Shown: piece by piece, positions 44,461 to 52,895 of the stretch
How positions within the stretch are numbered: position 1 is the stretch's first letter
Layout of the letters: the number at the start of each line of letters is the position of its first letter
Assembly: GCA_016933055.1 (NCBI GenBank)
Contig: JAFGBS010000008.1
Span: 62,001-126,000 of the forward strand
Direction: 5' to 3'
DNA from: Promethearchaeota archaeon
Lineage (GTDB): Archaea > Asgardarchaeota > Lokiarchaeia > Sigyniarchaeales > Promethearchaeaceae
DNA length: 64,000 nt
Notes under the pieces: model-generated
Databases searched by the model: none
What the model was told of the DNA's origin: nothing
Seen by the model: only the letters and a program-made list of their open reading frames with translations
Program-made: the position numbers and the translations under genes

Positions 44461-45720
44461 CTAGTGTTTCACTGGATCGTACACTTTTTGAATTTTGAAC
44501 ACTTTGGCATTTTTCGGTAGAATTTCATTAATGGGCATTAAGACAATGATATGTGTGCTAGAAGATGCTTCACCAGTGTTATGAACTGATATTCCCTCGT
44601 GAATTAACTTAATGATTTTAGTGGTAGTGTAAAATTCTTCATCATTTTGTATTATTATAGTATCTCCAATTCTTAATTCTCCTGAGGTTAGCTCAATGGT
44701 CGCAATTGAGTTCTCTATTTGATATTCCGAAACGGTTCCTACCATAATGTGTTTCCAATGTGAAGCATTACCTTTTACTTTTAGCTCGATATCTTTAGGA
44801 TCTGGGGGAGAAAAATAAAATCCTGTATGGAATCCACGATTGTACACTCTTGCAAGCCTTTTTAGCCAATTCGTTTTCTTTTCATTTGTATAAGTTCCAT
44901 CTTTCACCGATTCGATAGCCTCTCTATAGCATTGGGTAGTTTCTGAGATATATAAGGGATCTCTCATACGTCCCTCAATCTTAAATGCGAAAAGATTTGA
45001 ATCTATTAGTAGATCTATGAATTCAATCATGCAGAGATCTTTCGCACTGAAAAACCTACCCGTAAAGGGTTCATAATCCAATAATTCTCCATCTTCTCCA
45101 ACAAGACTATAAATTCTACGGCATTGATGAGCGCATTTTCCACGATTTGCACTATAAGATTGAGAAAATCCCATTAATTCTGCACTCAGATAACATCGAC
45201 CGCTTATTGCCGTACACATAGCGCCGTGTACAAAGCATTCAACGGGAATTTCGACTTCAGAGACAATTTCTTTAATCTGATCTAAATTCAATTCTCGTGA
45301 TAGATTAATTCTGGATGCCCCCATTGCTTCAAAATATTTTGCGCTGAATTGGTTAGAAATATTCATTTGCGTAGAAATATGAAATTTCAATCCCATCTCT
45401 TTTGCAATTTGCATCGATGCGAAATCATAACAAATTGCTGCATCTACACCACTACGTTTAGCCATCTCTAGAGTTTCATTCAATTTCTGAAGTTCATCAT
45501 TATAAACTACGATATTGGTACAAATGTAAAGTTTATCACCATAATCGTGGACTTTTTTGCTTAACCGGGGAAGCTCTTCCAGTAAAAAATTACCAGCACG
45601 TGCTCTCATAGAAAAATTGGTACCAAAATATATCGAATCCGCATTATCCAAAACTTTCAACTTTGGACTTAGTGTTTTCCAGTCATTTAAAGGTGCAAGT
45701 AATTCTGGTGTGCGTTGCAT
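44461..45720 (-). CDS. Peptidase U32 family protein
   Basis: A 419-residue protein of the U32 (YegQ/RlhA/TrhP) family. The diagnostic stretch is VECFVHGAMCTAISGRCYLS followed by RGKCAHQCRRIYSL, with the clustered Cys and His that are thought to bind an iron-sulfur or metal centre. The family includes tRNA and rRNA hydroxylation enzymes and annotated collagenases; the annotation as peptidase is historical. An N-terminal TIM-barrel-like part holds AICYDFASMQIAKEMGLKFH. The C-terminal 90 residues form a small beta domain. It is not next to a paralogue. Confidence 0.88.
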   Translation of the reverse strand: MQRTPELLAPLNDWKTLSPKLKVLDNADSIYFGTNFSMRARAGNFLLEELPRLSKKVHDYGDKLYICTNIVVYNDELQKLNETLEMAKRSGVDAAICYDFASMQIAKEMGLKFHISTQMNISNQFSAKYFEAMGASRINLSRELNLDQIKEIVSEVEIPVECFVHGAMCTAISGRCYLSAELMGFSQSYSANRGKCAHQCRRIYSLVGEDGELLDYEPFTGRFFSAKDLCMIEFIDLLIDSNLFAFKIEGRMRDPLYISETTQCYREAIESVKDGTYTNEKKTNWLKRLARVYNRGFHTGFYFSPPDPKDIELKVKGNASHWKHIMVGTVSEYQIENSIATIELTSGELRIGDTIIIQNDEEFYTTTKIIKLIHEGISVHNTGEASSSTHIIVLMPINEILPKNAKVFKIQKVYDPVKH

Positions 45721-45786
45721 TTTACTTTACATTTAGATTAAATAAAGATAGGTATTGTAGTTTGTGAAATAATATCGATGCATAAT

Positions 45787-46998
45787 TTATTTGAAATGTG
45801 TAAAATATAACCAAAACAGGAAATATACAAACATCCCCGCTAACATTAATTTACCTATCCATTTTAAGAACCATTTAATTATTTGCCAGCCTCTTGTTTT
45901 TCGCGGTTGCCTTTCTTTTTTCGAGGGAAGTTGGGGGAATGGTTCGTGTGGTTCCATTTGATACCAATAGGAAGTGGATTCCCAACGATCTGCAAGGCGA
46001 TGATTATCATGACCTCGTTCAATGGACACAATGATCTCGTTTTCAAAAGGAATAGGATCGGGAATATGATAACGATAGTAGGTAATTTTCCCATTCCAAT
46101 TGAATCCACCTGGTTTAATAATTCCGTGATAAGGTGCATTATATTCCGTTCGAGGCCCATAAGCAGTATTCACATAATCTTCTGTACCCGTTCCATAAAG
46201 AGTAGGTTCTTTTCCGACATCCTCATCAATAAAGATCATATCATCACCCTCACCAGGCCAGTTTAAGATGAAAAATCGAGATTTGTTGTCAATATTTAGA
46301 TGGCACCCGACATATTGACCTTTTCCTCTTGCATGGAGTATTGTATGATTGAGATCATAACCCATATTATCGTATGTGTTTTTTCCTCCTGAAACTTGCC
46401 ATTGAATTTTTGTAAATCTTTTTCCTGTATCCCGATCGTTTCTTTGATCTTTTTCCAATTTTGATTGCCGGAATTGTGCATGGAAATATCCGAGAGGTTC
46501 TAATGGGTCTTCAGGTAGTTTTTCATACTTTTCATAATCGACATAGTAATACAGAGTAAATTTCTTGTCTAATTGATTTTCAATCTCAATCATTGCATGT
46601 TTTTTAAATGGCATGGGCCACCAGCAGTTAAATCCTTTTCCCGAACGAGGACTCATTTGGAATGGTGTAGACACAAAATTTTTGCATTCTCCATGTCCCA
46701 TTCCGAAAAAGTCACTTATTGGAACCTCCACACTCGGATACTCTTCAAAGTCCCAATACATGCGGACAATAATATTTCGTAACCAGTTTTGTTTTCCTCC
46801 AATTGTTGCCATGGTCATCCAGATGTGTTTTATAGAACTTGGTCCATCTTGGTCAAAAATCACTCGTCGCTCATTAGCTTGGAGAACAAGAAAATCATTA
46901 TTTCCACCAGTTCGGTCGTACGAGGATTCTCTCTTCCTTCTAAATCTTCGTAAACGTGCAATATTTGCTAAATTTGAACCAAAAACTGTAGAATCCAT
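45787..46998 (-). CDS. DUF2961 (GH172-like) protein with a C-terminal membrane helix
   Basis: A 403-residue protein with the DUF2961 start RESSYDRTGGNNDFLVLQAN and later stretches DQDGPSSIKHIWMTMATIGG and FFGMGHGECKNF, and a late TEDYVNTAYG. DUF2961 proteins include GH172 enzymes that act on fructofuranose or arabinofuranose linkages. There is no N-terminal signal peptide, but residues 380-398 form a hydrophobic helix right at the C-terminus. This would make it a tail-anchored protein with its catalytic domain on the cytoplasmic side, which is unusual for a glycosidase family. The next gene upstream is a VOC protein on the same strand. Confidence 0.8.
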   Translation of the reverse strand: MDSTVFGSNLANIARLRRFRRKRESSYDRTGGNNDFLVLQANERRVIFDQDGPSSIKHIWMTMATIGGKQNWLRNIIVRMYWDFEEYPSVEVPISDFFGMGHGECKNFVSTPFQMSPRSGKGFNCWWPMPFKKHAMIEIENQLDKKFTLYYYVDYEKYEKLPEDPLEPLGYFHAQFRQSKLEKDQRNDRDTGKRFTKIQWQVSGGKNTYDNMGYDLNHTILHARGKGQYVGCHLNIDNKSRFFILNWPGEGDDMIFIDEDVGKEPTLYGTGTEDYVNTAYGPRTEYNAPYHGIIKPGGFNWNGKITYYRYHIPDPIPFENEIIVSIERGHDNHRLADRWESTSYWYQMEPHEPFPQLPSKKERQPRKTRGWQIIKWFLKWIGKLMLAGMFVYFLFWLYFTHFK

Positions 46999-47046
46999 AG
47001 AAAAAAATACACTGTATCTTGTATAAATAACTATTCTCTACAATTA

Positions 47047-47436
47047 CTAAAGAGGGTGAGCGTTTGTATCAAAAACTTGAATTTCAATTGTGTACCCGGT
47101 GGGATCGTAGTAAAACGCATTGTATATCTTAAATGTGCGATTATAAGCGGGAGATTTTTTGCATGGAACTTGGTTTGATACTAGATGAGAGTGCCATTTA
47201 TCTACATCGTGTTGGGTATCTACTACAAGGGTTAAGCAAATTCGCTCAGGATCTATTATTTTTTCGGAATAATGATCGCAAAATCCCCAATAAGCTTTGG
47301 AACCGATTCTATATAAAATACATCGTGCTTGCTCTAATGCTACGGGTAATTGGAGGATTTTTTCATAAAATGGCCGAATTTCTTCCAAAGAGTTACATGG
47401 TAGAAAAGTAATTGGATAAGAGAATGGATTTACCAT
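47047..47436 (-). CDS. VOC superfamily protein (glyoxalase/bleomycin-resistance fold)
   Basis: A 129-residue, single-domain VOC protein. It has the repeated beta-alpha-beta-beta-beta layout, with PFYEKILQLPVALEQARCIL in the first half and KIYNAFYYDPTGYTIEIQVF in the second, where Asp-Pro-x-Gly and the following Glu are typical. Many such proteins bind a metal and act as dioxygenase, isomerase or resistance factors, and specificity cannot be read. It lies 12 bases downstream of the VWA gene and 48 bases before the DUF2961 gene, so those may be one transcript. Confidence 0.75.
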   Translation of the reverse strand: MVNPFSYPITFLPCNSLEEIRPFYEKILQLPVALEQARCILYRIGSKAYWGFCDHYSEKIIDPERICLTLVVDTQHDVDKWHSHLVSNQVPCKKSPAYNRTFKIYNAFYYDPTGYTIEIQVFDTNAHPL

Positions 47437-47448
47437 TTTTATGTTCCT

Positions 47449-48618
47449 CTAAACGAGTACCTTGATGGCTTCCTCAAGTCCGTCGATTGATAGATCAAAC
47501 ATAGGAAAGATCTTTTCTATCACACCACGTGTATACGGTTTCCATCCAGCGATTATTTCAGGATTTAACCACACGCTTTTCTTAAATTTTTCTTTAATCC
47601 GGTTCAACCAGACTACTCCTGGGGTGTAGGTCTCTTCCCACACGTGAATACTCCCATAAATATGACTCAGTTCATTTGGAGCCATCGCAGCGTCCCCAAC
47701 CATAATCACACGGAATTCCGGATCTAATTTTTTGATCACTTCTGCAGTTTGCTCGTAAGATTCAAGTTCAATATCCTTATAGAGCTTGGTATATGGCACA
47801 TTGTGAAAATAATAATATTTAAATTCTCGGAAATGCGTTGATTTATTAGCTGCAGAGAATAATTGTGACACCAATTCTGTAAATGGCTCCATTGAACCCC
47901 CAACATCCATTAACAGCAAGACTTTGAGATTATTCTTCTTTTCCTTACGAAATACTAGATCTATCTCTCCAAACTGTTTGCACGTTTTATCAATGGTTTC
48001 GTCTAGATCTAATTCTTCTCGGGGGCTATCTCGCGTTAAATTACGGAGTTTCTTTAACGCTACTTGATAGGAACGTATGTCTAATATGCGATCAGAGCGA
48101 TAATTACGAAATTTCCGCTTTTGGGCGATCTTGGTTGCCAAGTGCATACCCCCATATCCTCCAATTCGAATCCCTCCTGGATGTCTTCCCCCGGCACCGA
48201 AAGGAGAAGTTCCACGCGTTCCTATCATTTGGTCCCCAAATTTATGAGGTTCTGGACCTTGTTCTTCCATTTTTTTCCGTAATTCCTCTTTCAACTTTTC
48301 AATATCGATGGAATAGACTTTCTCATAAAATTCCCGGGGTACCTTAAACTTGAGTTGTCTTAATTCCTCTTCAATGGTTCGAATCAAATCTTCTGAGATT
48401 TCTAATGGGACTTCTTTATCTTTAAAGTACTTCGCAAATGCTAAATCGTAGGAATCGAAAAACTTTTCGTCTTTAATTAACAGAGCTCGTGCCACATAGT
48501 AGAACTCCATAGAAGAACAAATCAACTTCTTATCGAGGGCTTCCATTAATGCAAGATATTCCTTAATGGAAACAGGAACTTTCATTTCTCTCAAGAGGAA
48601 ATAAAAATCTATGAACAC
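47449..48618 (-). CDS. VWA domain protein, CoxE-like
   Basis: A 389-residue protein with an N-terminal helical part and a C-terminal von Willebrand A domain. The metal-ion site motif reads LLMDVGGSMEPFTE, the DVGGS variant usual in this subfamily, and a later Asp in VIMVGDAAMAP completes the site. The start is GTG at 48618, supported by GGAAGGA upstream and by the family-typical start FLLREMKVPVSIKEYL. It lies 36 bases after the MoxR ATPase gene on the same strand. Together they form the well-known MoxR/VWA pair, which acts as a chaperone-like machine for assembling or inserting metals into partner enzymes. The client is not in view. Confidence 0.87.
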   Translation of the reverse strand: MFIDFYFLLREMKVPVSIKEYLALMEALDKKLICSSMEFYYVARALLIKDEKFFDSYDLAFAKYFKDKEVPLEISEDLIRTIEEELRQLKFKVPREFYEKVYSIDIEKLKEELRKKMEEQGPEPHKFGDQMIGTRGTSPFGAGGRHPGGIRIGGYGGMHLATKIAQKRKFRNYRSDRILDIRSYQVALKKLRNLTRDSPREELDLDETIDKTCKQFGEIDLVFRKEKKNNLKVLLLMDVGGSMEPFTELVSQLFSAANKSTHFREFKYYYFHNVPYTKLYKDIELESYEQTAEVIKKLDPEFRVIMVGDAAMAPNELSHIYGSIHVWEETYTPGVVWLNRIKEKFKKSVWLNPEIIAGWKPYTRGVIEKIFPMFDLSIDGLEEAIKVLV

Positions 48619-48654
48619 GACGGCATCCTTCCAGCGTGAATATGATAAATGGGT

Positions 48655-49485
48655 TTACGAAATTCCTTTGTATTTTGTCAAATATTCCATATCTTGTTCT
48701 TTCTTAATGAGTGTTCCCAAAAAAGGAAATCCTTTTTGTTTCAGATCCTCAGTGGTTAGTCCGGATTTCAGAAGAACTAATATCCAATCAATCAATTCAG
48801 ACGTGGAAGGTTTCTTTTTCAGCTGGTTATATTCGCGTAATTCATAGAATTTCTCCAAAATCGCTTTTAAAATATTCTCTTCGATATTGGGATAATGTAC
48901 GTTTACAATTTTCGCCATGAGTTTCTCATCAGGAAATTCGATGAAATGAAACGCACACCTTCGAAGGAATGCATCAGGTAATTCTTTCTCATTATTGGAT
49001 GTAATTATTACTATAGGACGATGTTTTGCTTTCATAGTTCGCTGAAGTTCAGGGATATAAAATTCCATAACATCCAGCTCTTGTAATAAATCATTCGGAA
49101 ATTCCACATCCGCTTTATCAATCTCATCAATAAGTAATACGACTTGATCCTCGGAAGTGAACGCTTCTCCCAGTTGACCTAATACAATGTAGTCTTCCAC
49201 GTTGTCTACGTCTCGGGTCTTGGATCCAAAGCGCGAATCATTAAGACGCTGAATGGTATCGTACACATAACACCCATCAATTGCTTTAGTTGTGGATTTG
49301 ATATTCCATGTAATCAATTTTAATCCCAAGGAATCTGCAATACTTTTAGCTAGAAGCGTTTTACCCGTTCCCGGTTCTCCTTTTACTAGTAATGGACGTT
49401 GGAGAGCGATGGCGACATTGACAATATTTTGAAGGGAGCTTCCCGCTATGTAATCATAGGAACCACTATACTTTTCAAAACCCAT
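48655..49485 (-). CDS. MoxR family AAA ATPase
   Basis: A 276-residue AAA+ ATPase. It has Walker A VKGEPGTGKTLLAKSIAD, Walker B VVLLIDEIDKADVEFPND, and sensor I with arginine finger in TSNNEKELPDAFLRRC. Its length is normal for the group and it starts with an MGFEKYSGSYDYIAGSSLQN sequence that fits the N-terminal lid. It is the upstream partner of the VWA gene. MoxR ATPases and VWA proteins together remodel or activate metal-dependent enzymes in several organisms. Nearby VOC and DUF2961 genes are possible but unproven clients. Confidence 0.92.
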   Translation of the reverse strand: MGFEKYSGSYDYIAGSSLQNIVNVAIALQRPLLVKGEPGTGKTLLAKSIADSLGLKLITWNIKSTTKAIDGCYVYDTIQRLNDSRFGSKTRDVDNVEDYIVLGQLGEAFTSEDQVVLLIDEIDKADVEFPNDLLQELDVMEFYIPELQRTMKAKHRPIVIITSNNEKELPDAFLRRCAFHFIEFPDEKLMAKIVNVHYPNIEENILKAILEKFYELREYNQLKKKPSTSELIDWILVLLKSGLTTEDLKQKGFPFLGTLIKKEQDMEYLTKYKGIS

Positions 49486-49565
49486 AAAAAAATCATTGAT
49501 TCTTGGATAAAATAGTTTATCCTTAATCTATCAAAAAATACAAAAAAAAGGAGAGATTCTGCTAT

Positions 49566-50972
49566 TTACATAGCGGAACTTGGTTGGTCACCTATCATTC
49601 GGATGCTTTTTTCTGTGCGGAATAAGTTACCGAATTTCATAACCCAATACTCGAAACCATATTTGAAATTTATTTTAGACCATGCCCAAATAACAGTTAA
49701 CCAGAATGCTAACGAGACGACCATAAAAATTACGATTTGCCACCATGTTACCATAAATGAGTCTACCATTCCCCAACCCACGGTCCCGGGTTCACTAAAT
49801 AAATAATGAAATCCCGTTGCAATAGCTAAATTAATGGGCCCTTCTAGGAGATATAAAGTTAAAGTGACATTCCCCATTTTTCTGAAGAATTTGGTCTTTC
49901 TAAGAAAGTTTTCACGTTTTTCCTCGGATGCATATTCCACATACCTCACACATATTAAAAGAAGTAGTGACATAGCGAATAGCGAGAAATATAACCAAAC
50001 ACGAGGTAGAACTTCATAATCGAACAGTGCAGCTAAAATGTCGTCTGAATTTAGGAATAGTAATCCTGCGGTTATCAAAAATCCCCCTAAGAATACTAAT
50101 ATTATTGTTAGAAATATTTTCTTAAAGAATTTATAATCAACTTTCAATGCGAGTAAATAACCCGCTAAAGCACCGAAAAAAGCATAGGACCCCATGGGAA
50201 AGTACGATAATTGTCCACCAAAAAACCATTTTAGGATATAACCTAAAAAGTATTTCCAACCACCCTGTACATACAGTCGTTCAACAAGATTGAGCTCAAT
50301 GATCACATAGTCCGAGATGGGATTTGCGATTCCTGCAAAAAGAAATCCCAAAACCAATAATACAATTACGTTCCGCTTAACCTTCTTATATCCCCCTTTG
50401 TAAAAGAGGAAAGCGAAAATGATAGCTATCACAAATCCACTTATTGCAATGGCGGGAAGGGATCCGATCGCATAGAGTTTTTCTGGATCAGCGAACGCTA
50501 GTCTTCCAGTTTCGATTAAATTCCCCCAAATAGAACGATTTACACCGCTTGGTTCCAACGGTATGTAAATGCTGCCGATGGGCGAGAATACATTATCTGT
50601 TGTGCGATATAAGATAACTGACCTGAGCGGATCAAATAATAATAATGCAATTCCACTTACAATTAATGGAATAGTAGTTTTTCGATATTTTATTCCCCGT
50701 TCTACTCGGCGTTTCATATTATATACGTTAACAATACCGGAAATATAACTAAATCCCCCTCCCCACGTTGCTAACATTACTAATGGAGATAAAGCTGCCA
50801 CCACGGCTATGTGTACTACATCTAAGGCAAGACCCTCAGAGTACCAGACACCGTAAATTAAAGTATGTAATATTATTAGCAAAAAAATGCTTATTCCTCG
50901 GGCTAAATCTATGGAAATAATTCTCTTATAGGTATCCGGTTTTTCAGGACTTTCGGTTATTTTTTCATTCAT
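49566..50972 (-). CDS. Membrane acyltransferase-like protein (HGSNAT/DUF1624 type), paralogue 3
   Basis: A 468-residue polytopic protein, third member of the family also seen at 33692 and 35243. It begins with RIISIDLARGISIFLLIILH (Asp, Arg-Gly and His kept) and ends with YGFEYWVMKFGNL, the counterpart of the FEW ending of the other two. The rest is more diverged, with a longer outer loop near residue 115. The start is ATG 50972, with GTG 50981 as alternative. The acyl acceptor is unknown. Confidence 0.75.
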   Translation of the reverse strand: MNEKITESPEKPDTYKRIISIDLARGISIFLLIILHTLIYGVWYSEGLALDVVHIAVVAALSPLVMLATWGGGFSYISGIVNVYNMKRRVERGIKYRKTTIPLIVSGIALLLFDPLRSVILYRTTDNVFSPIGSIYIPLEPSGVNRSIWGNLIETGRLAFADPEKLYAIGSLPAIAISGFVIAIIFAFLFYKGGYKKVKRNVIVLLVLGFLFAGIANPISDYVIIELNLVERLYVQGGWKYFLGYILKWFFGGQLSYFPMGSYAFFGALAGYLLALKVDYKFFKKIFLTIILVFLGGFLITAGLLFLNSDDILAALFDYEVLPRVWLYFSLFAMSLLLLICVRYVEYASEEKRENFLRKTKFFRKMGNVTLTLYLLEGPINLAIATGFHYLFSEPGTVGWGMVDSFMVTWWQIVIFMVVSLAFWLTVIWAWSKINFKYGFEYWVMKFGNLFRTEKSIRMIGDQPSSAM

Positions 50973-51078
50973 TGTTGCCACTTCGATGAATTTTTAATTA
51001 AATTAGTAACTATATCTTCAACTGAGTTGTTTAATAAAGTTTCGTTGGCTATAAAAAGATGTCCCCATTTACTCTTGT

Positions 51079-51525
51079 ATGATAGAAGAAAAACTGTTAA
51101 ATCTAGCTATGAAATACTGGTTGCAAACTCCCGATATCAACTGTGCTCAAACTACAGCATGCAGCTTACTTGAACATCATGGGTATAAAGAAGAGAGTAA
51201 AGTATTGCACAAAGCCTATCGAGTCTATGGTGGTGGATTGAGTTACAAACTTGTATGTGGCACTATTACGGGAAATATAGGGGCACTAGGATTCATTTTT
51301 ACAGAAAAAGGCCTAAGTAAAGAAAAAATAGAAGAAATTGTGAAAGAATTTTTGTTACAGATGGAAGAAAAATTTGGTAATTTGAACTGCGGGGCTTTAA
51401 TGAAAGAATGGTACGAAAATGGTGATATAAATTTCGATCTACCCGGTAGACACGAAAAATGCACAGATTTGGTACATACATCATTAGAAATAACCAGTCA
51501 CTTAATAAAGAAGTATATGAGGTAA
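51079..51525 (+). CDS. C_GCAxxG_C_C family protein
   Basis: A 148-residue protein of the C_GCAxxG_C_C family. Conserved Cys appear as DINCAQTTACSLLEHHGY, VCGTITGNIGALGFIF, NLNCGALMKEW and HEKCTDLV. These proteins are thought to be redox-active, with clustered Cys that could bind metal or form disulfides, but the role is not known. It starts 6 bases before the photolyase gene's region and ends just ahead of it, so both are probably on one transcript. GAGG lies in the tail of this gene ahead of the photolyase ATG. Confidence 0.82.
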   Translation: MIEEKLLNLAMKYWLQTPDINCAQTTACSLLEHHGYKEESKVLHKAYRVYGGGLSYKLVCGTITGNIGALGFIFTEKGLSKEKIEEIVKEFLLQMEEKFGNLNCGALMKEWYENGDINFDLPGRHEKCTDLVHTSLEITSHLIKKYMR

Positions 51526-51531
51526 TTAGTC

Positions 51532-52890
51532 ATGTATGAGGTTTCTTTGTTTGTATTTTCCCGAGATCTAAGAATTTATGATAACACAGCATTAGTTAAT
51601 GCCCTAAACGAATCTAAAAAGGTTATTCCATGTTATTTTTTCAAAGATGAAGTTGAAGTATTACACAAATCTAATCCATTTTGGTCCTACTTCCTAATAG
51701 AATCGTTACAATCCCTCAATAAAACACTTATAAATCAAAAAGGGCGTTTATTCCTTTTCACTGGCAACATGATGAATCATCTCCTTACAATTAAAAAGTC
51801 TACATATTTTAACGCAATTTTTCTTAATCATGAATATTCACCGTATTGGAATTCAATAAAGCAGAATTTAGAATCCTTAAATGTACCTATTTATATTTCT
51901 GAAGATTATCTATTAAACAAGCCTGAGTCTGTGTTGACAACAGCTAATAATCCCTTTCAAGTGTTCACTCCTTTTTTCAATACTGCAAGAGTAAAACCAG
52001 TACGTATTCCCAGTCCAATTTATCATCAAAATTTTTTCACGGAACCCCTCCCAGAGGAATTGGATTTTTCACCGAGGAAGTGGGGAGATCTCGAACTGAA
52101 AAAACATGTCCATTTCCATGGAGGCAGAGAGAATGGACTCAAAATTTTAAAAAATTTAAAAAAGTTCAAGAACTATGCTGTTGAACGAGATATCCCCTCT
52201 ATAAATGGAACAACCTCCTTATCTGCACATTTAAATCTAGGTACTTGTTCCATCCGTGAAACCTATCATGAAATGGTAAACCAGTTGGGAATTGATCATC
52301 CCCTAGTTCGACAGTTATATTGGCGTGAATTTTATGTATACGTTGCAAATCACTATCCACACGTGTTTTCAAGTAATTTCCGGGAAAAATATGATCACTT
52401 AGAATGGATAAATGATGAAGAATTAATGCAAAAGTGGAAGGACGGAATGACCGGATTTCCCATTATAGATGCTGGAATAAGGCAATTGAACCAAACGGGA
52501 TTCATGCATAATCGAGTTCGTATGATTGTTGGATCATTTTTAACTAAAGATCTTCACATTGATTGGAAGTTGGGAGAAAAATATTTTGCAGAAAAGCTAA
52601 CGGATTTCGATCCCATGCTAAATAATGGAAACTGGCAATGGATTGCTGGTACTGGTTGTGATGCTGCTCCATACTTTCGGGTGTTTAATCCGTGGACACA
52701 GCAAAAGAAGCATGATCCTGAATGTATCTATATTAAACGATGGATTCCTGAATTGCAGGATGTTGAAAGTCAAAAGATCCATAATATATATAAAAAACCT
52801 CTCAGTGATTCAGTGAACTACCCAAAACCAATTCTGGACCATTCTAAAGAGAGAATAAACGCTTTGGCAATGTATAAATCCGTAAAATGA
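51532..52890 (+). CDS. phr: Deoxyribodipyrimidine photolyase (class I, cryptochrome/photolyase family)
   Basis: A 452-residue photolyase of normal length. The N-terminal alpha/beta domain starts YEVSLFVFSRDLRIYDNTAL. The FAD-binding helical domain holds QLYWREFYVYVANHYPHVF, WKDGMTGFPIIDAGIRQLNQ, FMHNRVRMIVGSFLTKDLHI and NGNWQWIAGTGCDAAPYFRV. The TGFP-loop Trp and NWQW Trp, needed for substrate contact and electron transfer, are present. It repairs UV-made pyrimidine dimers using light, so the organism or its ancestors met sunlight. It is coupled to the gene for a C_GCAxxG_C_C protein and converges with the hydrogenase-like gene. Confidence 0.95.
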   Translation: MYEVSLFVFSRDLRIYDNTALVNALNESKKVIPCYFFKDEVEVLHKSNPFWSYFLIESLQSLNKTLINQKGRLFLFTGNMMNHLLTIKKSTYFNAIFLNHEYSPYWNSIKQNLESLNVPIYISEDYLLNKPESVLTTANNPFQVFTPFFNTARVKPVRIPSPIYHQNFFTEPLPEELDFSPRKWGDLELKKHVHFHGGRENGLKILKNLKKFKNYAVERDIPSINGTTSLSAHLNLGTCSIRETYHEMVNQLGIDHPLVRQLYWREFYVYVANHYPHVFSSNFREKYDHLEWINDEELMQKWKDGMTGFPIIDAGIRQLNQTGFMHNRVRMIVGSFLTKDLHIDWKLGEKYFAEKLTDFDPMLNNGNWQWIAGTGCDAAPYFRVFNPWTQQKKHDPECIYIKRWIPELQDVESQKIHNIYKKPLSDSVNYPKPILDHSKERINALAMYKSVK

Positions 52891-52895
52891 CCGTA

